Assembly (NCBI GenBank): GCA_029261655.1
Contig: JAJDAY010000030.1
Location: forward strand, 122,916-186,915
Direction of reading: 5' to 3'
DNA from: Nitrospinaceae bacterium
Lineage (GTDB): Bacteria; Nitrospinota; Nitrospinia; Nitrospinales; VA-1
DNA length: 64,000 nt
Below are positions 8,415-15,850 of this stretch, in pieces. The notes below the pieces were generated by a model. That model searched no databases and was not told where the DNA came from. It worked only from the letters and a program-made list of their open reading frames with translations. A program made the translations under genes and the position numbers. Positions within the stretch are counted from its first letter, which is position 1, and every line of letters starts with the position of its first letter.

Positions 8415-8900
8415 ATGGCTGAACAGGTTCCGGTAAAGCAAGAGGAAGACACAAAACCCAAGCGCTTTGTTGAAAAAGGGCCACTGGTCATTTATGACAC
8501 CAAGACAAAAGTGTTTTGGTTGAAAAAGGATTCCTGGCAGGATAAGGGAAAATTTTTCAACTGGCATGAAGCGCGGGATTATTCCGACAAAAAGAATATG
8601 CGCAGTATCGGCGGATTTACCGACTGGCGGCTTCCATCGATTGACGAAGCGGCTTCCCTTTATAGCGAGGAATTCCAAAACACCGCTAAGGGCGGGAGCA
8701 CGATTCACATTGACGTTGTTTTCCCCGAAGGAGGTTTCAAGAATATCTGGCTCATGGGCGACACATCGACCCGTCGCCCCCGTTTTGATTATGTCGAGGG
8801 CAAAATCACAAACGCTGATGAGTATTCCTTCGGCGCTACCCGACTGTGTCGAAAAGAGTCTGCCATCCGGGATCACACCAAGCCCCCGGTGCGGCATTAA
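8415..8900 (+). CDS. divergent DUF1566 (Lcl_C) protein
   Basis: 161 residues; ATG 8415 follows GAGGGTGAG. The domain is recognisable from FFNWHEARDYS, GGFTDWRLPSIDEAASLY, STIHIDVVF and ATRLCRKE, but the first loop has lost NGDGT (VEKGPLVIYDTKTKVFWLKKDSW). The WTS strip is replaced by IWLMG. It starts 33 nt after the UXX-star stop. No signal peptide. If the NGDGT loop binds an ion in the other copies, this one probably does not. Confidence 0.8.
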   Translation: MAEQVPVKQEEDTKPKRFVEKGPLVIYDTKTKVFWLKKDSWQDKGKFFNWHEARDYSDKKNMRSIGGFTDWRLPSIDEAASLYSEEFQNTAKGGSTIHIDVVFPEGGFKNIWLMGDTSTRRPRFDYVEGKITNADEYSFGATRLCRKESAIRDHTKPPVRH

Positions 8901-8921
8901 AATTTTTCCTGAGAAATATTG

Positions 8922-9803
8922 ATGGATAAAACTGAAAACAAATGCGCTTTGATCGACAATGGAGACGGAACGATCTCGGATGTGAAGAACGGTCTTATGT
9001 GGATGAAAAACGACACCTGGCTTGAGCTGGGAAAGTTGGTTTCCTGGCATGAAGGGCTGGAATATTCCAAAAAAATAAATGCCGAGCGTTTTGCCGGCTA
9101 CAATAACTGGCGTTTCCCGACTGCTTCGAATGCGAAAACATTGTTTGATATTGAAGCCTCCAACGTCGATGTTCAGGGCAGCGAGATTCATATCGACCCC
9201 ATATTTCCTTCCGGGTGCGGTTTTTCTACCTGGACCAGTGAAACCCGTGGCGCCAAGGCGGCCATGGGTTTCGATTACCGGTCCGATTACGAATTCTGGC
9301 TGGCCAAGGAAAACGAAGGGTTCCCAAGCGGCCTCAGGCTGATGCGTAAAATTGGTGAAAAATCGGACGAGAACGACACACCAAGATTTGTTAGTAACGG
9401 GGACGGTACGGTCAGCGACGTCGTTGAGGGTTTGATGTGGGCGGCAAGTGATTCCTATCTGGATTTGGATAAATGGGTTTCCTGGGATGAAGCCAAAATG
9501 TATCTGAATAAATTAAATAAAGAACGGTTTGCCAAGCACACAGATTGGCGGATGCCCTCTAGGAAAGAAGTGCAAATGTTGTACGACCCCAGCAACCCCC
9601 TGACCGACAAATACGGGGATACCGTCTTTCTTGTCGAAGGTTTTCTTCCAGGATGCGGTCTGACCTCCTGGACCAAAACCCTGAGCAAAACAGATAATAC
9701 GGTTGCCATGCGCTTCCATTTTTATAATGGCGACTACAAGTGGCACAAACAGGGGCTCAGAAGCCATGGAATGCGTCCGGTCCGCGATATCAAGCCCGAG
9801 TGA
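8922..9803 (+). CDS. tandem double-DUF1566 protein
   Basis: 293 residues from ATG 8922. Two complete domains lie head to tail. Domain 1 (about 8-145): IDNGDGTISD, LMWMKNDTW, FAGYNNWRFPTASNAKTLF, SEIHIDPIFPSGCGFSTWTS, LRLMRKI. Domain 2 (about 152-290): SNGDGTVSD, LMWAASDSY, HTDWRMPSRKEVQMLYD, GFLPGCGLTSWTK, MRPVRDI. Domain 2 has lost IHID (VFLVEG instead). This internal duplication shows that the array grew by tandem copying. No signal peptide. Confidence 0.87.
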   Translation: MDKTENKCALIDNGDGTISDVKNGLMWMKNDTWLELGKLVSWHEGLEYSKKINAERFAGYNNWRFPTASNAKTLFDIEASNVDVQGSEIHIDPIFPSGCGFSTWTSETRGAKAAMGFDYRSDYEFWLAKENEGFPSGLRLMRKIGEKSDENDTPRFVSNGDGTVSDVVEGLMWAASDSYLDLDKWVSWDEAKMYLNKLNKERFAKHTDWRMPSRKEVQMLYDPSNPLTDKYGDTVFLVEGFLPGCGLTSWTKTLSKTDNTVAMRFHFYNGDYKWHKQGLRSHGMRPVRDIKPE

Positions 9804-9862
9804 GCGCGCGCAAAAATTTTTCATCCAGCGGTACGCAGACTTATCTTTAGAGGTTGCTATAA

Positions 9863-10342
9863 ATGTGTCCCGGTACAAACGATCAGGAAGTTCAGGCCCA
9901 GGAAGTGTCGGCACGGTTTGAAGAGGGAAAAAACGATACGGTCATCGACAGAAAACGGGCTTTGCTCTGGCTCAAGCAGGATACCTGGCAGTTGACAGGG
10001 AAATGGATGAATTGGGTGCAGTCCAGAGATTATTCCGAAGAATTGAATCAAAAAAAATTCGGTGGTTATCAGGGGTGGAGACTTCCCACGGTTTCCGAGG
10101 CGAAAAGTCTTTTTGACAAAAACCAGCAGAATAAAGACCACATGGGGCAAACCGTTTCCCATGCCGCTATTTTCGCACCTGGGTTTGGGTTTTTGTGTTG
10201 GACCAGCGACGTAAGAAATAAAATTCAGGCGGTCCGGTTCGGGTACCGCAAAGGATTACAGATTTTTGACGATATTTACAGGACTTCCCGTGGCTCGACC
10301 CGGTTGGTTCGTGATATAGAAAAAACGGACGATTTGATTTAG
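9863..10342 (+). CDS. divergent DUF1566 (Lcl_C) protein
   Basis: 159 residues; ATG 9863 with AGAGG upstream. Core motifs are LLWLKQDTWQLTGKWMNW, FGGYQGWRLPTVSEAKSLFD, GFGFLCWTSDVRN and TRLVRDIE. As in the copy at 8415 the NGDGT loop is degenerate (GKNDTVIDRKRA), and IHID is replaced by VSHAAIF. It thus belongs with 8415 to a second subtype of the array. No signal peptide; function unknown. Confidence 0.8.
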   Translation: MCPGTNDQEVQAQEVSARFEEGKNDTVIDRKRALLWLKQDTWQLTGKWMNWVQSRDYSEELNQKKFGGYQGWRLPTVSEAKSLFDKNQQNKDHMGQTVSHAAIFAPGFGFLCWTSDVRNKIQAVRFGYRKGLQIFDDIYRTSRGSTRLVRDIEKTDDLI

Positions 10343-10395
10343 TGTTTTTATATTAAGGCAAACGAATAAAAGATCGCATGTAAAGGAACCTCCTA

Positions 10396-10881
10396 TTGGA
10401 AACAAAAATTAGATTTCAAGATAATGGGGACGGGACGGTCACGGACCATGAAACCCAGTTGATGTGGAAACAGACGGATTCCTACCAGGACAGCAGTAAA
10501 TGGATGAACTGGTACGAAGCCCTGGAGTATATTCGAAATTTAAACGATAAAAAGTTCGCGGGTCATTCGAACTGGAGATTGCCCAATCTGGACGAAGCGG
10601 AAGGCCTGTATGATGAGGATTTCCTTACCAAGGATATGGACCGGCTGGATATTCACATCCATTCCAGTTTTTCCCCAGGCGGAGGGTTTTCCACCTGGAC
10701 GGATGTCCAGAGAGCCCACAGCACCGCGGCGGTGTTCTATTATCGGTACGGCCACGAAAACCTGGCTAACAAGGAAGGGATTGGCAAGGAATCCGTACGG
10801 CCCGTTCGCAATCTGAGTGACGAAGCGGAGCAACCTTTGAAGCATTTGGGGGGCTTGTCTTCAGGAAGGTATACCAGCTGA
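10396..10881 (+). CDS. DUF1566 (Lcl_C) domain protein, last of the array
   Basis: 161 residues from a TTG start with AAGGAA upstream. Canonical domain: FQDNGDGTVTD, LMWKQTDSYQDSSKWMNW, FAGHSNWRLPNLDEAEGLYDE, LDIHIHSSFSPGGGFSTWTD, ESVRPVRNLSD. IHIH replaces IHID. No signal peptide. The coding sequence ends directly at a palindromic repeat element. Confidence 0.83.
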   Translation: METKIRFQDNGDGTVTDHETQLMWKQTDSYQDSSKWMNWYEALEYIRNLNDKKFAGHSNWRLPNLDEAEGLYDEDFLTKDMDRLDIHIHSSFSPGGGFSTWTDVQRAHSTAAVFYYRYGHENLANKEGIGKESVRPVRNLSDEAEQPLKHLGGLSSGRYTS

Positions 10882-10999
10882 CTCCTCCTAAGGAGGGAAC
10901 CCCGCTACGCGGGAAGTAAAGAGGGACTTTGCTACGCTCACGAGTCCCGATTAACCATAAATCCATTGCACGTTTATATTGGGTCCAGCGTCACGCTGG
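10882..10999. repeat. palindrome-rich dispersed repeat element
   Basis: Three consecutive hairpins are present: CCTCCT-A-AGGAGG (10884-10896), CCCGC-TAC-GCGGG (10901-10913) and GGGACT...AGTCCC (10923-10948). The distal 42 bp (10957-10998) match, in reverse orientation, a fragment at 3776-3813. The pattern resembles REP/MITE-like intergenic elements. It abuts the stop codon of the last DUF1566 gene and the 5' end of the SEC-C gene. Confidence 0.6.
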
Positions 11000-11026
11000 C
11001 GGAGTTGTTTATTAAGGAGGTCCACC

Positions 11027-11863
11027 ATCGAATCGTATTCGATAATCAATCAGGAAGAAAGCAAGTCCTCGGTCATGACCTATCGGTTTGAGGAAGAGAA
11101 CTTCCAAAATACCTATGTGCTGGAGGATTATTATTGCACCAATCCTTTTTGCGATTGCAAGCATGTGACGGTTTCTTTCTCCGACATGGAAAAAGGAGAC
11201 AACCGGATTATTTTCCTCCTGAACTTTAACAAAACAAGCAGTTCACTGCCTAACGCCCCGAAATGGTCCAAGGTGCAATCCGAGATCGTCAAAGGGTTTG
11301 TCAATAAACTGCCGGATGAATTGATGGTGTTGTTCAAACAACGCTATCTGGAAGCCAAGGCGTTTGGTGAAAAGAACCCCATGTCGTATCTCATGTTCGA
11401 GCCGGGGCGGTATGTGAACTATTTCGAGCTGTTTCCGCGCAATAAAGAAATGCTCGACTTTTCCCATCACAATGAAAAATACTTCGCGGAAGACGCTTAC
11501 GACCTGGATCCCAGAAACGACAATCTGGACATCAAGCTGGCGTTTTATAAATTGGAACTGGACAGCAACCAGCAGGCGGCGGTTTTTTCCTACACCTATT
11601 ATTTTGACGAATCTCTTCGTGAAAAAGAAGACGACCGGTTACCGCCGGAGCACAATGACATGTTGATGACCCTGACCGGCTCCATACCTGACCTAAATGA
11701 CAGGCTTAAAAAAAGGTACAAACAGGCAAAGAAAATTGGCGAGGAGTTGTTAAAAGTTCCTGCGGAAGCTAAAATTATTCAAGGAAAAATAAAACCGAAC
11801 GACCCTTGCCCTTGCGGGTCGGGTAAGAAGTTTAAAAAATGTTGCGCTTTACAGATGAACTGA
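11027..11863 (+). CDS. SEC-C zinc-motif protein, uncertain (possibly ATC) start
   Basis: The C-terminus carries a SEC-C motif ([17 protein letters not shown]), a zinc-binding tail first described in SecA. The N-terminal part has another Cys-rich stretch (YYCTNPFCDCKHVTVSF). A strong ribosome-binding site AAGGAGG (11014-11020) is followed at 6 nt by ATC (11027), in frame with the whole coding region. The first ATG (11075) has no Shine-Dalgarno sequence. Initiation may use ATC, or ATG may have mutated to ATC next to the upstream repeat element. Length is 278 residues from ATC or 262 from ATG. No signal peptide; function unknown. Confidence 0.75.
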   Translation: MESYSIINQEESKSSVMTYRFEEENFQNTYVLEDYYCTNPFCDCKHVTVSFSDMEKGDNRIIFLLNFNKTSSSLPNAPKWSKVQSEIVKGFVNKLPDELMVLFKQRYLEAKAFGEKNPMSYLMFEPGRYVNYFELFPRNKEMLDFSHHNEKYFAEDAYDLDPRNDNLDIKLAFYKLELDSNQQAAVFSYTYYFDESLREKEDDRLPPEHNDMLMTLTGSIPDLNDRLKKRYKQAKKIGEELLKVPAEAKIIQGKIKPNDPCPCGSGKKFKKCCALQMN

Positions 11864-12015
11864 GAAATTGTTTTTTTGTAATAATTGACCGGGATCACGA
11901 ATGGTTCGAGTTCCTGTTTAAGAAGTTTTGGCCCTACAAGCGTCTCAAACCCTTGACAGACGAGGGATAATGGTTTGACGCATAAACTTTATTGTTGTCA
12001 TTGGGGATAGAAATC

Positions 12016-12579
12016 ATGGCAGAACCCAAAGAGAAAAAAGTAAAAAAAGTTCAAGCCCGGCATATCCTTGTTAAATCAAAAGAGATTGCCGAAGAAGTAA
12101 AAAAGAAAGTCGACGACGGAGAAGATTTTTCAGCCCTTGCCGAGCAATACAGCGAATGCCCCTCTAAAAAGCGGGGCGGCGATCTGGGCTGGTTTGGCAA
12201 AGGCGCGATGGTCCGGTCTTTTGAGGTTGCCGCTTTCACCGCCGAAGAGGGCGAGGTCGTGGGGCCGATCAAAACCGAGTTCGGCTGGCATGTGATTTAT
12301 GTTTACGAGATCCAGACGGATATCAATCCCGATGTGGGACCGCCCACGGGGGATGAAGATGCTGACGAAGATACGCTCCGAATGGTCGCTGAAAACTATG
12401 CCCACGAATTCATGATGCTCGGATACACCAGTAAAAAGGTGTTGAGCCTGTTCACCAGCCCACATTTTAAATCCGCCAATTCGGTTTATAATTTGCTGGG
12501 GGAGGAAAAAATCAACGGGATCATTGCTCAGGTTTTTGGACAACAGCCCGGCAAAAAAGAAGAAGAGAGCGCAAAATAG
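12016..12579 (+). CDS. parvulin-type peptidyl-prolyl isomerase
   Basis: 187 residues; ATG 12016 with GGGGA upstream. After a short Lys-rich start, residues 8-102 form a compact parvulin/PpiC domain: VQARHILVKSKEIAEEV, DFSALAEQYSECPSKKRGGD, LGWFGKGAMVRSFEVAAF, EVVGPIKTEFGWHVIYV. This domain catalyses cis-trans isomerisation of prolyl bonds. There is no signal peptide or membrane anchor, so it is predicted cytoplasmic. Residues 105-187 form an additional helical region without a recognised domain. It is convergent with serA, and the two share a bidirectional terminator. Confidence 0.9.
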   Translation: MAEPKEKKVKKVQARHILVKSKEIAEEVKKKVDDGEDFSALAEQYSECPSKKRGGDLGWFGKGAMVRSFEVAAFTAEEGEVVGPIKTEFGWHVIYVYEIQTDINPDVGPPTGDEDADEDTLRMVAENYAHEFMMLGYTSKKVLSLFTSPHFKSANSVYNLLGEEKINGIIAQVFGQQPGKKEEESAK

Positions 12580-12606
12580 TCTTTCGGAATTTATTTCCGG
12601 GTCGAA

Positions 12607-12650
12607 AAAAAATGGACCTTTATGGGAAATCCCATAAAGGTCCATTTTTT
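12607..12650. terminator. perfect bidirectional terminator
   Basis: A perfect 20-bp inverted repeat (12607-12626 and 12631-12650) has a 4-nt loop (AAAT). Six A lie at one end and six T at the other, so it works as a U-tract terminator on both strands. It separates the convergent parvulin gene and serA. Confidence 0.95.
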
Positions 12651-12663
12651 ATGGAGCCGATTC

Positions 12664-14250
12664 TTACTGATGCTTCAACGTCACGCTGGATACAGAAAGT
12701 ATGTTTGGCGTCTCTCTCAGTTCCCGCAAAGCCTCACTGTTTGGAGGCGAATCGATATTGATGATCGCCATCGCCCGGCTTTTTCCCTGGAGCCGGCCAA
12801 GATGAAACCCCGCCACATTGATGTTGTGTTTGCCTAAAGCATGTCCCAGGTTGCCGATGACGCCGGGAACGTCCTTGTTGTTCAGCACCAGCATGTTCGG
12901 GGATAAAACCGCTTCCAGCGAATATTCGTCAAACTGGACGATCCTCGGGTTGCCTTTTCCAAAGACGCTTCCTGTGATACTGCGCTTGCCGTTTTTGGTC
13001 TCGACCTGCAACTGCAATGTGCTGGTGTATTCATGCACCGCGTTGCTTTTGGATTCCTGCACCTGGATGCCGCGATCCTTTGCGATGAACGGGGCATTCA
13101 CCATGTTGATGCCGTCGATCGACCGGGTCAGCAACCCCTTGAGTACCGAGGTGGTGATGGGTTCCACATTCTTCCCGGCGATATCACCGTTGTATTGAAT
13201 TTCAACTTTGAGGATAGGACCTTCGATCAATTGCGCCGCAAGAAGTCCCAGGTCCTCTCCCAGCACAAGGTAAGGCTGGATTTCTTTAAGCGTTTCAGCA
13301 TCGATCGAAGGCATGTTGATGGCATTGCGGACGTTTCCGTATTTCAGGTAGTCGATTATTTGATCGGCGACGGCGACGGCGACATTTTCCTGCGCTTCTT
13401 CGGTTGAGGCTCCCAAATGCGGTGTGCAGATGATTTCATCCATTTTGAGAAGCGGGCTATCTGGAGACAGCGGTTCCTTGCTATAAACGTCCAGGGCCGC
13501 CTGAGCGACAATTTTTGACTGGATGGCCTCTATCAGGGCATCGTCGTCTATTAAAGATCCCCGGGCGCAATTGACGATTCTAACGCCTGGTTTCATCTGG
13601 TCGAATTCTTTTTTACCCAGCAGGTACTGGTCCGGTAATCCGGGGGTGTGCAGGGAGATGTAGTCGGACCGTTGCAGAAGGTCTTTGAGCTCCACCACTT
13701 CGGCTCCCAGTTGCTCCGCCCGTTCTTTCTGGATATAAGGATCATAGACCAGGATTTTCATTTGGAATCCTTTGGCGCGGTCCGCGACGATGGAACCGAT
13801 ACGTCCCAATCCGATGATTCCGAGGTTCTTTTGAAACAGTTCTACCCCCATGAATTTTTTAGGCGCCCACTCGCCTTTTTTGAGGGACATATTCGCCTGC
13901 GGGATATTTCGGGACATGGACATCATCAGAGCCATAGCATGTTCTCCCGTCGTGATCACATTGCCTTCGGGAGTGTTCATCACGATGACGCCTTTTTTGC
14001 CGGCGGCTTCCAGGTCGATATTGTCGACACCGATACCGGCCCTGCCGACCACCTTCAGGTTGGTTGCCGCTTCAAGGACATCGGCGCTGACTTTGGTCGC
14101 GCTTCTGACCAGCAAACCGTGGTATTGGGGAATGACCGCGATCAACTCCTCCTTTGACATGCCCGTTTTGACATCCAGTTCGATGCCGTCTTCATTTTTG
14201 AGAATTTCAATCCCCGAGGGGGAAAGGTTGTCTGCAACCAGCACTTTCAT
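12664..14250 (-). CDS. serA: D-3-phosphoglycerate dehydrogenase
   Basis: 528 residues, the usual length of the long SerA form. It oxidises 3-phosphoglycerate to 3-phosphohydroxypyruvate with NAD+, the first step of serine biosynthesis. Visible are LVRSATKVSADVLE and GRAGIGVDNIDL, the NAD-binding GLGRIGSIVADRA (about 146-158), the catalytic ARGSLIDDDALIEA and TPHLGASTEEAQENVA regions, an intervening regulatory domain (about 315-450), and a C-terminal ACT domain (MLVLNNKDVPGVIGNLGHAL) of the type that binds serine in feedback control. It lies 70 bp downstream of an aminotransferase gene, probably in the same operon. Confidence 0.97.
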   Translation of the reverse strand: MKVLVADNLSPSGIEILKNEDGIELDVKTGMSKEELIAVIPQYHGLLVRSATKVSADVLEAATNLKVVGRAGIGVDNIDLEAAGKKGVIVMNTPEGNVITTGEHAMALMMSMSRNIPQANMSLKKGEWAPKKFMGVELFQKNLGIIGLGRIGSIVADRAKGFQMKILVYDPYIQKERAEQLGAEVVELKDLLQRSDYISLHTPGLPDQYLLGKKEFDQMKPGVRIVNCARGSLIDDDALIEAIQSKIVAQAALDVYSKEPLSPDSPLLKMDEIICTPHLGASTEEAQENVAVAVADQIIDYLKYGNVRNAINMPSIDAETLKEIQPYLVLGEDLGLLAAQLIEGPILKVEIQYNGDIAGKNVEPITTSVLKGLLTRSIDGINMVNAPFIAKDRGIQVQESKSNAVHEYTSTLQLQVETKNGKRSITGSVFGKGNPRIVQFDEYSLEAVLSPNMLVLNNKDVPGVIGNLGHALGKHNINVAGFHLGRLQGKSRAMAIINIDSPPNSEALRELRETPNILSVSSVTLKHQ

Positions 14251-14320
14251 CGGTCACTCCAATGGATGGTGAACCCGGCCAAAAAACCAGGAAATAATTG
14301 TTTGAAAATCCGGGAATCTG

Positions 14321-15469
14321 TTATTGATAGCCTTCCATTAATATTTTTTGCGCGGCGGCCACGCCTTTGCCGAATTCCACTTTAGCCCCGAATTTGGTCA
14401 ACGCCATCTCGATGGCGGAAATGGCAATGACGACATCGAAAGTGTCTACATAGCCTAAATGGGCAATTCGGACGACTTTGCCTTTCCAGTCATCCTGACC
14501 GCCGGCCAGAGTCACGCCAAAATCATCGCGCAGGCTTTTGACCAGTTTCCCGCCATCGACGCCCTCAGGAACGAAAAACCCGGTTGCGCTGTCCGCCGGG
14601 GAATCGGGCGCCACGGCTTTAAGCCCCAACGCCTTTACGGCGGCTCGTGTGGCCCTTGCCAGACGGTTGTGACGCTTGAACACGTTTTCCAGACCATCTT
14701 CACGGATATTTTTCAGGACTTCCCGAAGGCCGATGACCAGGGACACCGCCGGGGTATAAGCGGACGTTTTATCGGCAAGATTTTTTCGTTCTTTCTTGAA
14801 ATCGAAATAAAAATGCGGGCAGGTGGATTGATCCGCGAACTTCCATGCTTTTTCGCTGAGGCCCACCAGAGCCAGTCCGGGAGGCAGTTGCAGGGCTTTT
14901 TGCGAGCCGGTCACCAAAGCGTCGATTCCCCATTCATCCATCGGCAGGTTGAAAACGCCCAATCCGGTGATCGCGTCAACGACCAGCAGGAGATCATCCC
15001 GGTCGCGGGTCAGCCTGGAGAGCGCCTCGATGGGCTGAGCGGCCGTGGTGGACGTTTCGGAGGCTTGTACCAGGACCCCTTTGATTTCCTTGTCCTTGTT
15101 TAGAATGGATTCAATCTCTTTTGGGTCGGCGGCGTGACCCCATTCCACCTTGTGCCAAACGACCTTCAAGCCGTAGGTTTCTGAAATTTTGCCCCAGCGC
15201 TCGCCGAATTTTCCGCCATTGATGACGAGAACTTTATCCCCCGGAGAAAACAGATTGGTGACGCACCCTTCCATGCCTCCTGTGCCTGTTGAGGCGAGGA
15301 TCAAGACATCCTGTTTGGTTTGAAAGAGGTATTTCGCACCCTCCGCGGCTTCGGCAAAAATAGCGCTGAACTGCGGCGTGCGGTGGTGAAGCATGGGTTC
15401 TGCCATGCGTAAAGCGACTTCTTCTGCGACCGGGGTCGGTCCGGGGGCGAGCAAATATCTTTTCTTCAT
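14321..15469 (-). CDS. class V aminotransferase (serine/alanine-glyoxylate type)
   Basis: 382 residues. MKKRYLLAPGPTPVAEEVAL and LHHRTPQFSAIFAE are the hallmark opening of the AGAT/SPT-like class V family. STGTGGMEG contacts the PLP phosphate, VVDAITGLGVF holds the PLP-binding Asp, and GSQKALQLPPG (about residue 190) holds the Schiff-base Lys. Such enzymes transaminate serine, alanine or aspartate with glyoxylate or pyruvate. Placement before serA suggests a role in serine metabolism, possibly replacing SerC. Substrate cannot be fixed from sequence. Confidence 0.92.
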   Translation of the reverse strand: MKKRYLLAPGPTPVAEEVALRMAEPMLHHRTPQFSAIFAEAAEGAKYLFQTKQDVLILASTGTGGMEGCVTNLFSPGDKVLVINGGKFGERWGKISETYGLKVVWHKVEWGHAADPKEIESILNKDKEIKGVLVQASETSTTAAQPIEALSRLTRDRDDLLLVVDAITGLGVFNLPMDEWGIDALVTGSQKALQLPPGLALVGLSEKAWKFADQSTCPHFYFDFKKERKNLADKTSAYTPAVSLVIGLREVLKNIREDGLENVFKRHNRLARATRAAVKALGLKAVAPDSPADSATGFFVPEGVDGGKLVKSLRDDFGVTLAGGQDDWKGKVVRIAHLGYVDTFDVVIAISAIEMALTKFGAKVEFGKGVAAAQKILMEGYQ

Positions 15470-15513
15470 CCGATTATCCTGTGAGTTTAATTTTTCAAAA
15501 AATGCGAAATAGC

Positions 15514-15615
15514 TTCTGATCCCCGTCGGTATGAATATTCCGTCTGAATGCGGCGGGGTCGCTCATTCCTGAGGAGTTCGTCGTTTGAAATCTCAAGCTG
15601 TTTCAGGGATCAGAA
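15514..15615 (-). ncRNA. candidate structured leader RNA of the aminotransferase-serA operon
   Basis: On the reverse strand, TTCTGATCCC (complement of 15606-15615) and GGGATCAGAA (complement of 15514-15523) form a perfect 10-bp closing stem around about 82 nt. Inner hairpins include TTGA-GATT-TCAA and CTCA-GGAA-TGAG, plus CCG/CGG pairs. The element starts about 12 nt after the predicted transcription start and ends about 44 nt before the ATG at 15469. This geometry suggests a cis-regulatory RNA. No known riboswitch class is recognised. Confidence 0.4.
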
Positions 15616-15633
15616 TTGCCACGAAAACTAATC

Positions 15634-15663
15634 TTTATAATGCAAATTGTCTAAAAAATCCAA
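15634..15663 (-). promoter_or_regulatory. probable sigma-70 promoter of the aminotransferase-serA operon
   Basis: On the reverse strand TTGGAT (15663-15658) and TATAAA (15639-15634) are 18 bp apart. Transcription would begin near 15627, giving a leader of about 160 nt that contains the candidate RNA. The remaining gap up to 15850 shows nothing further. Confidence 0.5.
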
Positions 15664-15850
15664 TTTTTTATGGATTTATCGGGTGAAAATATCCTGGAGA
15701 GGAATCCGCATCTGAGATAGTCGGAACAGGGTTCGATTGAAGGGCAAAAACGGGGGTTTAGTAACAGTCAAAAAAGGATGTTCTAAAAATCAGGATCGAT
15801 CGGAGTTGCAGGTTGCAAGAAACCAAAACTAGGGGGCGGGGGGAGTGCTG

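Noticed and set aside
6108..10881. Diversity-generating retroelement target in the DUF1566 array
   Set aside because: This fold class occurs in such targets, but no reverse transcriptase or template repeat is in the window, and the C-termini lack the AAC/AAT-rich variable codons expected.
11953..11986. TTGACA before the parvulin gene
   Set aside because: No -10 element at 16-18 bp; the nearest A/T-rich hexamer is 22 bp away.
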